This document shows, piece by piece, positions 1 to 6,107 of a stretch of DNA of 8,240 nucleotides. The notes below the pieces were generated by a model that was not told the origin of the DNA, did not search any database, and saw only the letters and a list, made by a program, of their open reading frames with translations. How positions within the stretch are numbered: position 1 is the first letter of the stretch; every line of letters starts with the position of its first letter. A program made the translations under genes and the position numbers. The stretch lies in the NCBI GenBank assembly GCA_944371545.1, contig CALVXT010000053.1, positions 1 to 8,240 on the forward strand. The letters are read 5' to 3'. This DNA is from an uncultured Bacilli bacterium (GTDB taxonomy: Bacteria > Bacillota_I > Bacilli_A > RF39 > UBA660).

Positions 1-87
1 AAGATAATCCCTAGTGCATGTTTATTTGCTTTTACAAAGCCAAAATTATTGTATCAAATATCTTTATTTTGAACAAGAGAAAATCTA
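1..87 (-). promoter_or_regulatory. Window-edge gap with candidate leftward promoter
   Basis: No gene is supported in these 87 bases. On the minus strand there is a promoter-like arrangement: TTGTTC (71-76), a 17-base spacer, then TACAAT (48-53) preceded by TG as an extended -10. Transcription would start near 41 and run off the left edge, so it would serve a gene or RNA outside the window. A small GCTTT/AAAGC hairpin lies in the first bases of that transcript but has no T-run, so it is not a convincing terminator for the gene at 88-549. The -35 matches consensus at only three of six positions. Confidence 0.3.
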
Positions 88-549
88 TTATTTTCCTATT
101 TTTTGCAATTTTTTCATCACTTTATTCATAATTTTTTGCACTTCTTCAATATCATAAGAACCAATTCGATATAAAAACTGTTCTTTTTCTACTTTTAAAG
201 GAAGTTCAATTCGAATAAAGGATTCTTTTAACAAACCAGTTTTTTCTAAATTTTTAATTTTGATTCTTTGATATGAATCATCTTGAGAAGTGATTTTCAA
301 AACATAATAATTTTTCTTATCCATTTTTACAAAGTGTTCATGAGTATCATCAACAACTAAAACTGGTCGTTTCACAGATTTAAAAATCAATTCATTATCT
401 AAAACTAAAACTGGTATTTTACAAATCCATACTTCGCCAAATAACGGATTATTATATGAAGCATACTCTTCTTCAATAACATTTTGATTGAATAGTTCAA
501 AATACTCTGATTGTTTAAAATTAAATTCTTTTTGACTAAATATCTCCAT
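88..549 (-). CDS. PemK/MazF-family toxin-like protein, no antitoxin visible
   Basis: A 153-residue protein of the PemK/MazF fold, a family that includes endoribonuclease toxins. The core begins at residue 38 with GEVWICKIP. It continues with KRPVLVVDD (60-68), whose R61 sits where MazF-type proteins have their catalytic Arg, and YYVLKITSQ (81-89), whose T87/S88 match the second conserved active-site position. The stretch GLLKESFIRIELPL (105-118) is typical of Firmicute PemK-like proteins. About 37 residues precede the core, which makes it longer than MazF (about 110 residues). The C terminus is a basic helix. The gene is monocistronic: a terminator lies upstream and the window edge lies 87 bases downstream. 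No small antitoxin ORF adjoins it, so it may be a solitary PemK-like protein and not half of a toxin-antitoxin pair. The start ATG has no Shine-Dalgarno sequence, but the next in-frame Met lies far inside the core. The family call is fairly secure; toxicity is not shown. Confidence 0.75.
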   Translation of the reverse strand: MEIFSQKEFNFKQSEYFELFNQNVIEEEYASYNNPLFGEVWICKIPVLVLDNELIFKSVKRPVLVVDDTHEHFVKMDKKNYYVLKITSQDDSYQRIKIKNLEKTGLLKESFIRIELPLKVEKEQFLYRIGSYDIEEVQKIMNKVMKKLQKIGK

Positions 550-583
550 GAAAATATTTTATCAAAAAAAGAACATTTGTCAA
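550..583 (-). promoter_or_regulatory. Strong promoter of the PemK-like gene, predicted leaderless
   Basis: The minus strand carries a perfect TTGACA -35 (578-583), a 16-base spacer and an extended -10, TGATAAAAT (556-564). Only six bases (ATTTTC) separate the -10 from the ATG, so normal spacing puts the transcription start on the A of the start codon. There is no purine-rich ribosome binding site. Confidence 0.65.
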
Positions 584-610
584 AATTATTTATATGTTTT
601 TTCCAATAAA

Positions 611-646
611 TACTAAAAGCGGCATAGAAATCTATGACCGCCTTTA
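611..646 (-). terminator. Terminator of cvpA-trxA
   Basis: Downstream of the trxA stop, the minus strand forms a hairpin: CATAGA pairs with TCTATG, then CGG with CCG after a bulged T, then AAAG with CTTT after a bulged G. A TTTT run follows (618-615). This is the most GC-rich stem in the window and a typical intrinsic terminator. The plus strand also ends in CCTTT, so some activity in the other direction is possible. Confidence 0.75.
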
Positions 647-664
647 ACAAAACTTTAAGATTTA

Positions 665-952
665 TTATCTTATCCAATTTTCCAAATCATCTTTACTCAT
701 TAAACCAATATTTTTCTTTTTTTGCTTACCATCTTCAAAAAGAATAATTGTTGGAATAGACATTACACCAAATTGGATAGCCAAATCTTGATGCTCATCC
801 ACATTGATTTTCAAAACATTAACGTCCTTTAATTGTTCCAATATTTCGCCTAAAGCTTTGCAAGGACCACACCAATCTGCATAAAAATCTACTAAAATCT
901 TCCCATCTTTAATTTCATTTTCAAAATTTTCTTCTTTTAAATATTTAATCAT
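665..952 (-). CDS. trxA: Thioredoxin
   Basis: A 95-residue cytoplasmic thioredoxin that reduces protein disulfides through a CXXC pair. Visible hallmarks are VDFYADWCGPCK, with the redox motif W27-C28-G29-P30-C31, and the cis-proline loop SIPT (P67) followed by the ILFEDGK strand. It is slightly shorter than E. coli TrxA (about 108 residues), mainly at the N terminus. The ribosome binding site GGAGG (961-965) sits before the ATG, and its first G is also the last base of the cvpA stop codon TAG (965-967). The two genes are therefore tightly coupled and probably co-translated. A terminator follows. It could be a specialised thioredoxin-like protein, but nothing in the sequence departs from the standard family. 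Confidence 0.93.
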   Translation of the reverse strand: MIKYLKEENFENEIKDGKILVDFYADWCGPCKALGEILEQLKDVNVLKINVDEHQDLAIQFGVMSIPTIILFEDGKQKKKNIGLMSKDDLENWIR

Positions 953-964
953 AATTTTTTCCTC

Positions 965-1672
965 CTATCGATATTTATCTAAAATACTATCTGCATTTGG
1001 AATTACTAGTTTTCCACGATCCAACAAATCTTCAGCAGAATTTATATCTAGAATACCATATTTTAGTAAAATATCCAAACACTTTCGATTATACTCTTCC
1101 TTATCAGCCATATTCTGATCTTTTATACTTAAAATTTCTTCAAAAGCATCATAATAACTACTTGTTATATCAGAAAGTATTGGACTAGAACTAGTTATAG
1201 TTGAAGCAAATGCACTCTCACTTACAAAAGCATTTGTAGCTGGAAGTTGATTTAATAAAAACAAAGCAACAAAAACAAATAAATAGGCTTCAAAAAATCC
1301 AAAAACTGCTCCAAGTAACTTTGAAGGAATTCCCAAAATAATAGTAAAATTTAAAATATGTTCAAACACTCCAGTAATTTTAATCAGAATTTGTAAAATA
1401 GCCATTAATATAACATAAACTAAAACAAAAGCAATAGCTTCATATATAATAATATTTAATGTTGTTAAACCTTCAAAATCTCCTGCAAAATTAAAAAATG
1501 GTAAAAAGGAATACAACAATTTTGAAATGGGATTTTTCAAACTAAAAGCAAGAACAATAACTACTATTGCTCCAATAAAAGTAACCGCACTTTTAATAAC
1601 CCCTCTTTTAAAACCAACAATAGCTCCTGCAAATAAAATAAGAACTAAAATAATATCTATCATAGCTGACAT
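965..1672 (-). CDS. cvpA: CvpA-family membrane protein
   Basis: A 235-residue integral membrane protein of the CvpA family, named for colicin V production in E. coli; its role in Firmicutes is poorly defined. The N terminus shows the family pattern: a first membrane segment at about 4-22, then GFKRGVIKS (20-28), then a second segment at about 29-45. Two more hydrophobic segments follow at about 72-99 and 115-141. The rest (from about 145) is a soluble, charged tail rich in Asp, Glu and Lys. A strong AGGAGG lies just upstream of the ATG and supports this start. It is the first gene of an operon with trxA. In Bacillus a cvpA homologue also lies close to rnhC; here the two are neighbours but face apart, with the peptidase gene between them. 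Confidence 0.85.
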   Translation of the reverse strand: MSAMIDIILVLILFAGAIVGFKRGVIKSAVTFIGAIVVIVLAFSLKNPISKLLYSFLPFFNFAGDFEGLTTLNIIIYEAIAFVLVYVILMAILQILIKITGVFEHILNFTIILGIPSKLLGAVFGFFEAYLFVFVALFLLNQLPATNAFVSESAFASTITSSSPILSDITSSYYDAFEEILSIKDQNMADKEEYNRKCLDILLKYGILDINSAEDLLDRGKLVIPNADSILDKYR

Positions 1673-1702
1673 AATCTTCCTCCTATTCTACTTAATAGTA
1701 TA
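1673..1702 (-). promoter_or_regulatory. Promoter and RBS of cvpA-trxA
   Basis: The minus strand has TATACT (1697-1702) as a -10, with a poor -35 candidate (TTTGCA/TTGCAT) about 17-18 bases upstream. The predicted start near 1690 leaves a short leader containing AGGAGG (about 1678-1683). It is back to back with the rightward promoter at 1734-1760. Confidence 0.5.
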
Positions 1703-1733
1703 AATGATTTATAAAGAAAATGCAAAAAAACTT

Positions 1734-1782
1734 TTGACAATTTACAATACCATATATAATATAAACAATGCAGGTGAGATTT
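1734..1782 (+). promoter_or_regulatory. Promoter and RBS of the peptidase-rnhC operon
   Basis: TTGACA (1734-1739) and TATAAT (1755-1760) are both perfect consensus hexamers, though the 15-base spacer is shorter than usual. Transcription would start near 1767, giving a leader of about 16 bases. That leader holds AGGTGA (1772-1777), which is correctly spaced for the ATG at 1783 and rules out the ATG at 1768. Confidence 0.65.
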
Positions 1783-2859
1783 ATGAGTTGGAATTATGAA
1801 GAAATCAAAAAACGTAGAAAAGCATTAGATAAAAGAAGTCCTTTTTATAGAGATGATTTGGAAAATATAAAATATATGCTTACAGAATTAGGTAAAGGAG
1901 ATTTTTACAGCAAAATTTTTTCTTCTTTAATTTTTAAAACAACGCCACTTACTGCAATTGAAAACAATTTGAGTCGTTATCATTCCATTGCCAAATTTAC
2001 CAACCCTGTTCTTTTAAAAGCTTTTACTATCACAAAAGATTATGAGATGCCTGAATTCCAAAATCCTTTACCTAAAAAAGATTTTATAATTGAAGAATAC
2101 ATCGAAATGATTCATGAATTTGCACAAACTTTACCTGAACCTTTTAAAAAAGAAGTAGAAAGATATGCTCACGAATCTTATTTTCAGTTTTCATCTATTC
2201 CAAACACAAAATGTAGAGGCTTTACTTTTATTATACATTCTCCAAACTATAAACCTTACTATCTTATAAAAAAAACAAAAAATATTGAAATTTTTATAAC
2301 AATGGTTCACGAGATTGGACATGGAATTTTTATGAGAGAAGATGCAAATAAATTACTTAGTGAAGTTGAAGGTTTCTTTTTCGATTATTTAGCCTTAGAA
2401 TTTTTAAAAAGCAAAAAATACTTTACCGAAAAGGAAATTTTAATTTTTGACAATTTTGATAATTTTTCTAGCAGTATATATCAATACTTTGTGCAAGCCT
2501 TACATTTACATCTCGTTTATCAAGCCAGACGCTTTGTTTCAAATGAAGAAATTTTAACAGAAAGCTTAAAATATCAGTTGCCTACTCCTTTATCAGAAAG
2601 TTATATCGAATTAAATTCAACAGCTGATTTTTTTGAAAATACGAAATATGCGTTTTCTTATCTTGTGAGTTTAGAACTTCAAAATATAAAAGATTTAGAA
2701 AAAGCACTTCATTATTTATATAAACTACGAACGAATTACACAATAGATATTTCACAACTTTTGAAAAAATATTCAATTTCCTCTTTAGAAAATAATTTTG
2801 CGTCGTTAAAACGTGTAAAAGAGATGCATATGAAAATAGACAAACATAAAAAAATTTAG
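1783..2859 (+). CDS. Short M3-like (oligoendopeptidase F-like) zinc metallopeptidase
   Basis: A 358-residue predicted cytoplasmic metallopeptidase. The zinc motif HEIGH lies at 176-180 (H176 and H180 bind zinc, E177 is catalytic), followed by SEVEGFFFDYLALEFL, where E194 or E196 would be the third ligand. Downstream, TKYAFSYLVSLELQNI (287-302) resembles the C-terminal substrate-binding region of M3 peptidases such as PepF. No signal peptide or membrane segment is seen. At 358 residues it is far shorter than PepF/thimet enzymes (about 600), and the gap between HEXXH and the third ligand is also short. It is therefore a reduced member or a neighbouring gluzincin family. ATG 1783 is chosen over ATG 1768 because the AGGTGA ribosome binding site lies between them. 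It ends 23 bases before rnhC and probably shares its transcript. Substrates are unknown. Confidence 0.7.
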   Translation: MSWNYEEIKKRRKALDKRSPFYRDDLENIKYMLTELGKGDFYSKIFSSLIFKTTPLTAIENNLSRYHSIAKFTNPVLLKAFTITKDYEMPEFQNPLPKKDFIIEEYIEMIHEFAQTLPEPFKKEVERYAHESYFQFSSIPNTKCRGFTFIIHSPNYKPYYLIKKTKNIEIFITMVHEIGHGIFMREDANKLLSEVEGFFFDYLALEFLKSKKYFTEKEILIFDNFDNFSSSIYQYFVQALHLHLVYQARRFVSNEEILTESLKYQLPTPLSESYIELNSTADFFENTKYAFSYLVSLELQNIKDLEKALHYLYKLRTNYTIDISQLLKKYSISSLENNFASLKRVKEMHMKIDKHKKI

Positions 2860-2882
2860 TAAAATGAAAGCGGTGAAGAATA

Positions 2883-3815
2883 ATGACAATAGTTTTTAAA
2901 GTTAGCGAAAAATTAAAAGAAAAAATGATCGAATACTATAATCCTTTACGAAGAGAAAAAACTCCTCCTTATGCGGTTTTTCAAGCTATGGATGCCGACA
3001 CTATTGTAACACTTTATGAATCTGGAAAAGTTATGTTTCAAGGGATAAGCGCGGACATCGATGCAAAAATGTGGGCCGAAATGGAAAAAAAGTTAACAGG
3101 CACAATCATCAATATCTACGAATCAGAGAAAAAAAGAGAAAAAGAGAAAAAAGAAAGAACAAAAATGTATAAACAAAGTACTATTGGTTCAGATGAAGTT
3201 GGTACTGGAGATTATTTCGGACCAATTGTCGTAACCGCTTCGTATGTTTCTAAAGAAAAAATCGATTTTGTTGAAGATTTAGGTGTTCGGGATTCGAAAG
3301 TTCTAACAGATGAGAAAATTCGTAGCATTGCCCCTACTCTTATTAAAGAAATTCCTCATTGTACTTTTATTTTAACCAATAAAGAATATAATAAATATCA
3401 AAAAATGGGTTATAACATGAATAAAATCAAAGCAATCTTACATAACAAAGTTTTAGTAGAAATGAAAAAAAGACAATCCGATTATGATAAAATAGTCGTT
3501 GATCAATTTGTCTATCCTGCTAAATATTTTGAACATATTAAGGAAGCTCATGAAAAAGTTACAGATATTGATTTTACGACAAAAGCAGAAAGTAAATGTG
3601 CTTCTGTTGCAGTTGCAAGCTGTATTAGTCGTTATATTTTTCTTTTAAAAATGAATGAAATATCTGATGAAATCCACATTCCTATTTTAAAAGGTGCTGG
3701 CGAAGACGTAGATAAATTAGCTGCAGAAATTGTTCAAAAATATGGAGAAGAAAAATTGAACGATATTGCCAAGTTAAACTTCAAAAATACAGAAAAATTA
3801 AAAATGTATTTATAA
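2883..3815 (+). CDS. rnhC: Ribonuclease HIII
   Basis: A 310-residue RNase HIII, which cuts the RNA strand of RNA-DNA hybrids such as R-loops and primer remnants. The N-terminal substrate-binding (TBP-like) domain covers about 1-80, including YAVFQAMDADTIVTLYESGK. A Lys/Glu-rich linker (83-95) joins it to the catalytic RNase H2/H3 domain. That domain shows IGSDEVGTGDYFGP (101-114), with D104 and E105 catalytic, and VVDQF with D208. KAESK (234-238) carries another acidic residue, E236, in a conserved position. The length is normal and the domains complete. A GGTGA element lies before the ATG. It is the second gene of its operon and ends at the shared hairpin terminator. RNase HIII is characteristic of Firmicutes, which helps place the organism. 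Confidence 0.95.
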   Translation: MTIVFKVSEKLKEKMIEYYNPLRREKTPPYAVFQAMDADTIVTLYESGKVMFQGISADIDAKMWAEMEKKLTGTIINIYESEKKREKEKKERTKMYKQSTIGSDEVGTGDYFGPIVVTASYVSKEKIDFVEDLGVRDSKVLTDEKIRSIAPTLIKEIPHCTFILTNKEYNKYQKMGYNMNKIKAILHNKVLVEMKKRQSDYDKIVVDQFVYPAKYFEHIKEAHEKVTDIDFTTKAESKCASVAVASCISRYIFLLKMNEISDEIHIPILKGAGEDVDKLAAEIVQKYGEEKLNDIAKLNFKNTEKLKMYL

Positions 3816-3854
3816 AAAGAACAAATCACTTTTGAATTTGTTCTTTTATTTTTT
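3815..3854. terminator. Bidirectional terminator between rnhC and holA
   Basis: A perfect 12-bp inverted repeat (3815-3826 with 3836-3847) has a nine-base loop. On the plus strand TTTT, A and TTTTTT follow; on the minus strand a T-run also follows. It begins on the last base of the rnhC stop codon and lies 16 bases past the holA stop, so one hairpin can end both convergent transcripts. The stem is AT-rich. Confidence 0.75.
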
Positions 3855-3863
3855 AAACGTATT

Positions 3864-4796
3864 TTAAGTAAAATACTCAACCAAAAAATTATACAGAGCC
3901 ATGGTTTTATCTTGATTACCAGATTTTACTTGGTAATCCATTTTTGCTAAAGAAATTAAAGATGTTTTTAAATCATCTTCATGAAAATTTACTGCATTTT
4001 TCATAATTTTATTAACTTGCCAATCCTGTAATCCTAAACTCTTTCCAATCTCTTTATTTGAAAATTGTTTTTTTTCATATATTTTATAATAAAACAATAA
4101 TCGAAATTCTCGTACCAATAAATTTGTTAGTTGTAAAGAATCAATTTTTAAATGAATAAAATCATTTAAAAGTTTAAAAGTTTCTTTCATATTTCTATTT
4201 ATAACAGCATCTGTAAATTTAAATAAATTTTCACTTGTATTCTCAGCAACTATCTCTTTCATTTGAGCTAAAGATATTGAATCATTTTTAGAAAATATAA
4301 GAGAAAATTTTGAAATTTCATTAATAATTAAATCAAAATTATTTAAAGATGCTTCAATTAAATATTTAATTGCTGGATCAGGAATTTTATACATATTTGT
4401 TCTCTTTTTTATTTCATTAGTAAGCTCATAGCCTTTAGGTGCATTCATTTCTTTAAAAGAATACTTTTCAATTATTTTTTTTGTATACCCTTTTCTTTTA
4501 TCAATCTCTTCATAAGTAATAAAAAAAATGATTGTATTTACATATGGATGTTCTAAATATTCATTTAGTAAATCTGTTTCTTTTTCACTTAATTTTTCTT
4601 TACCAAAAAAATTTGCATTTTTTACAATAAGATATTTTTTCTCATCAAATAAGGATACATAAGAAGCTTCTTCTAAAATATTTTCTAAGTTTTTTTCATA
4701 AACATAACTGATAGAAACTTGATCTTTAGGAATTAATTTTTCTAATTCTTCTTCGATTAATACTCTCGAATCACTTTTTAATAAATAAATATTCAT
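3864..4796 (-). CDS. holA: DNA polymerase III delta subunit
   Basis: A 310-residue protein of the HolA family, the clamp-loader subunit that opens the beta sliding clamp during replication. The start MNIYLLKSDSRVLIEEELEK and the ATPase-like N-terminal fold with LFDEKKYLIVKNANFF (about 50-65) are typical. So are the middle segment with IKKRTNMYKIPDPAIKYLIE and the C-terminal helices with LLVREFRLLFYYK and LGLQDWQVNKIM. Like other delta subunits it lacks a Walker A motif. It is somewhat shorter than Bacillus HolA (about 345). GGTGGGAAT directly before the ATG serves as the ribosome binding site. In many Firmicutes comEC lies just upstream. Here that place is held by a comEC remnant, so this essential gene has been split from its former operon and needs its own promoter. 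Confidence 0.9.
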   Translation of the reverse strand: MNIYLLKSDSRVLIEEELEKLIPKDQVSISYVYEKNLENILEEASYVSLFDEKKYLIVKNANFFGKEKLSEKETDLLNEYLEHPYVNTIIFFITYEEIDKRKGYTKKIIEKYSFKEMNAPKGYELTNEIKKRTNMYKIPDPAIKYLIEASLNNFDLIINEISKFSLIFSKNDSISLAQMKEIVAENTSENLFKFTDAVINRNMKETFKLLNDFIHLKIDSLQLTNLLVREFRLLFYYKIYEKKQFSNKEIGKSLGLQDWQVNKIMKNAVNFHEDDLKTSLISLAKMDYQVKSGNQDKTMALYNFLVEYFT

Positions 4797-4820
4797 ATTC
4801 CCACCGTTTTAATTTTATCA
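4797..4820 (-). promoter_or_regulatory. Candidate extended -10 promoter for holA
   Basis: TGATAAAAT (4812-4820) is identical to the extended -10 of the PemK-like gene. It would start transcription near 4805, only nine bases before the holA ATG and at the edge of its GGTGGG ribosome binding site. No good -35 is seen. It is suggested because a terminator at 5476-5500 lies between holA and the genes upstream. Confidence 0.3.
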
Positions 4821-4855
4821 TATTTATCTCAATTTCGTATAAAAATTCTTTTAAT

Positions 4856-5452
4856 TTAAGTGTTTCCATATGTTTTTATTTTTGCCTTTCCTTTCTTAAT
4901 TTCTATTTTAATAGTGCCATCTCTATCTGTTCGATAAATATTTGTATTTTTTAAATTTTCTATAACTTCAGCAGTTGGATGTCCATATCGATTATTTTTT
5001 CCAACTGAAATAATGGAATGAATCGGATTTACTATCTCTACAAAAGATTTTGATGTGCTAGTATTACTCCCATGATGTCCTACTTTTAAGAAATCTATAT
5101 TTTGTAAAGTTGGATTCACTGAAATATTCGCTTCTACGGATTTTCCAGCATCTCCCATTAATAAAAATTTGATTCCATTAAAATCCGTATATAACACAAT
5201 AGAATTATCATTTTCATCGTTATATAACTTATCATTTAAAAAATAGAATGTATTTTTGCTTAAAATTATTTGATTTATACTTTGAATATACTCAATATTT
5301 TTCTTTTCTAATTCTTTAATAAATTCTTTTTCTAAACTATTATATTCTCCTTGATTAAACACTACTTGATTAACGGTAAAATGCTTTATTAAGCCAGAAG
5401 CTTCTCCCATGTGATCGTAGTCTCCATGTGCTGATTGTCAAAAAGTAAGTCG
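4856..5452 (-). pseudogene. comEC: Truncated native 3' end of comEC
   Basis: This is the C-terminal part of the ComEC metallo-beta-lactamase-like domain, without the channel domain or the start of the hydrolase domain. In-frame similarity begins at HGDYDHMGEA (5428 downwards) and keeps the LLMGDAG, KVGHHGS, GKNNRYGHP and YRTDRDG blocks to the normal C terminus. Just upstream a TGA (5438-5440) closes the frame. In the neighbouring frame the bases read LTIS, which would fit directly before HGDYDH, so one or two single-base indels seem to mark the decaying edge. The ATG at 5408-5410 is the Met of the motif and not a credible start. About 104 of 190 residues match the complete copy at 6952-8240 (hand count). 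It sits where comEC normally adjoins holA, so it is probably the original 3' end, displaced by the block upstream. Confidence 0.8.
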
Positions 5453-5475
5453 AGTAAAACACTTTATTTCCAAAG

Positions 5476-5500
5476 AAAAAACTACATTTATGTAGTTCTG
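5476..5500 (-). terminator. Terminator of the CYTH-like gene
   Basis: A perfect palindrome, AACTACAT-TT-ATGTAGTT (5480-5497), starts a few bases after the stop codon at 5503. On the minus strand it merges into a TTTTTT run, as in an intrinsic terminator. The stem is short and AT-rich, so strength is uncertain. Confidence 0.55.
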
Positions 5501-5502
5501 CT

Positions 5503-6075
5503 TTAACCATTTTGATTTTTACTATATTTTTTTTCTTGATAATATAATGTCCTAAGTTTATCTAATCCTAAATCCGTATATTTAAAATCAAATCCATAAC
5601 TATTTAATTCATCAATTAATTTATTTCTTTGTTCCTCTAAAGGTAATTCATAATAGTTTGAATTATCTAAATATACAAGTAACCCTATATCGTCAATTTC
5701 CTGTAATTGTACTTTAGTGTTCATTCCTTCTTTGTAATAATGATGATCTTTCTTTTTAGTATCGAAAACTTTTAAATATCCATTTTCTTTTAATTTGTTT
5801 TCAAAATCAAGAAGTTCATTTTCATTAACAAAATCAATATTCAATGAATCTAACAATTTATTTTCTACTTTATATCCTTCTTTAAAATTTACATTTCTTA
5901 AGCGAATACACTTTTGTTTCATTTCATTTTCTGTTAATTCATTTAAATTATCTTTTGTATAATATATATCATGTGTTTCACAATTAAAATCATTTTCTAA
6001 TCCATGCATTTTTAAAATTTTATCATAGTATTCTAAAGTCTTATCTAATTTAAACCCAACTTCAACTATTAACAT
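5503..6075 (-). CDS. CYTH-like domain protein
   Basis: A 190-residue soluble protein resembling the CYTH superfamily (class IV adenylate cyclase CyaB, thiamine triphosphatase), which acts on triphosphates inside a beta tunnel. The signs are an N-terminal strand VEVGFKL (4-10), THDIYYT (34-40), CIRLRN (56-61) with paired Arg, VFDTKKKDHHYY (103-114) and VQLQEIDDIGLLVYLD (122-137). These follow the strand order and spacing of CYTH proteins. The usual EXEXK signature reads E5-V-G-F-K9, so the second Glu is Gly, and the late acidic strand is also altered. Catalysis may be changed or lost. It follows dinD by 29 bases, with an AGGATG ribosome binding site, its own candidate promoter and a hairpin after the stop. 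The fold call is by pattern only; substrate and role are unknown. Confidence 0.5.
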   Translation of the reverse strand: MLIVEVGFKLDKTLEYYDKILKMHGLENDFNCETHDIYYTKDNLNELTENEMKQKCIRLRNVNFKEGYKVENKLLDSLNIDFVNENELLDFENKLKENGYLKVFDTKKKDHHYYKEGMNTKVQLQEIDDIGLLVYLDNSNYYELPLEEQRNKLIDELNSYGFDFKYTDLGLDKLRTLYYQEKKYSKNQNG

Positions 6076-6084
6076 AATTTATCA

Positions 6085-6107
6085 CATCCTATATATACAT
6101 TATATCA
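6085..6107 (-). promoter_or_regulatory. Extended -10 promoter for the CYTH-like gene
   Basis: TGATATAAT (6099-6107) is a perfect extended -10, and its TGA is also the dinD stop codon. The -35 region is weak. A start near 6092 would give a leader of about 17 bases holding AGGATG before the ATG at 6075. The CYTH gene may therefore be read both from the comEC-dinD transcript and by itself. Confidence 0.45.

Noticed and set aside
1..72. Tail of a plus-strand protein entering from the left edge, ending at TGA 70-72
   Set aside because: The frame is open for 23 codons, but the peptide is not recognisable and the minus strand is open too; too short to support either.
570..583. LexA/SOS-like box in the PemK-like promoter (minus strand ACAAATGTTC)
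   Set aside because: It matches about 10 of 14 positions of the Firmicute LexA consensus, but part of that is forced by the TTGACA -35 and the palindrome is poor.
997..1188. 63-codon plus-strand open frame inside cvpA
   Set aside because: It lies antisense to a clear CvpA protein and has no ribosome binding site or recognisable features.
2582..2776. 64-codon minus-strand open frame inside the peptidase gene
   Set aside because: It is antisense to a conserved part of the peptidase and follows from AT-rich codons; no start signals are seen.
5408..5410. ATG as the start of a separate small metallo-beta-lactamase-like gene
   Set aside because: This Met is part of the HGDYDHM motif. No ribosome binding site precedes it and the homology continues upstream of it, so the frame is a truncated comEC and not a gene.
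5438..5440. TGA read as Trp (Mollicutes code), which would extend the comEC remnant upstream
   Set aside because: All Trp codons in clear genes are TGG and dinD ends on TGA at its family length, so TGA is a stop here.
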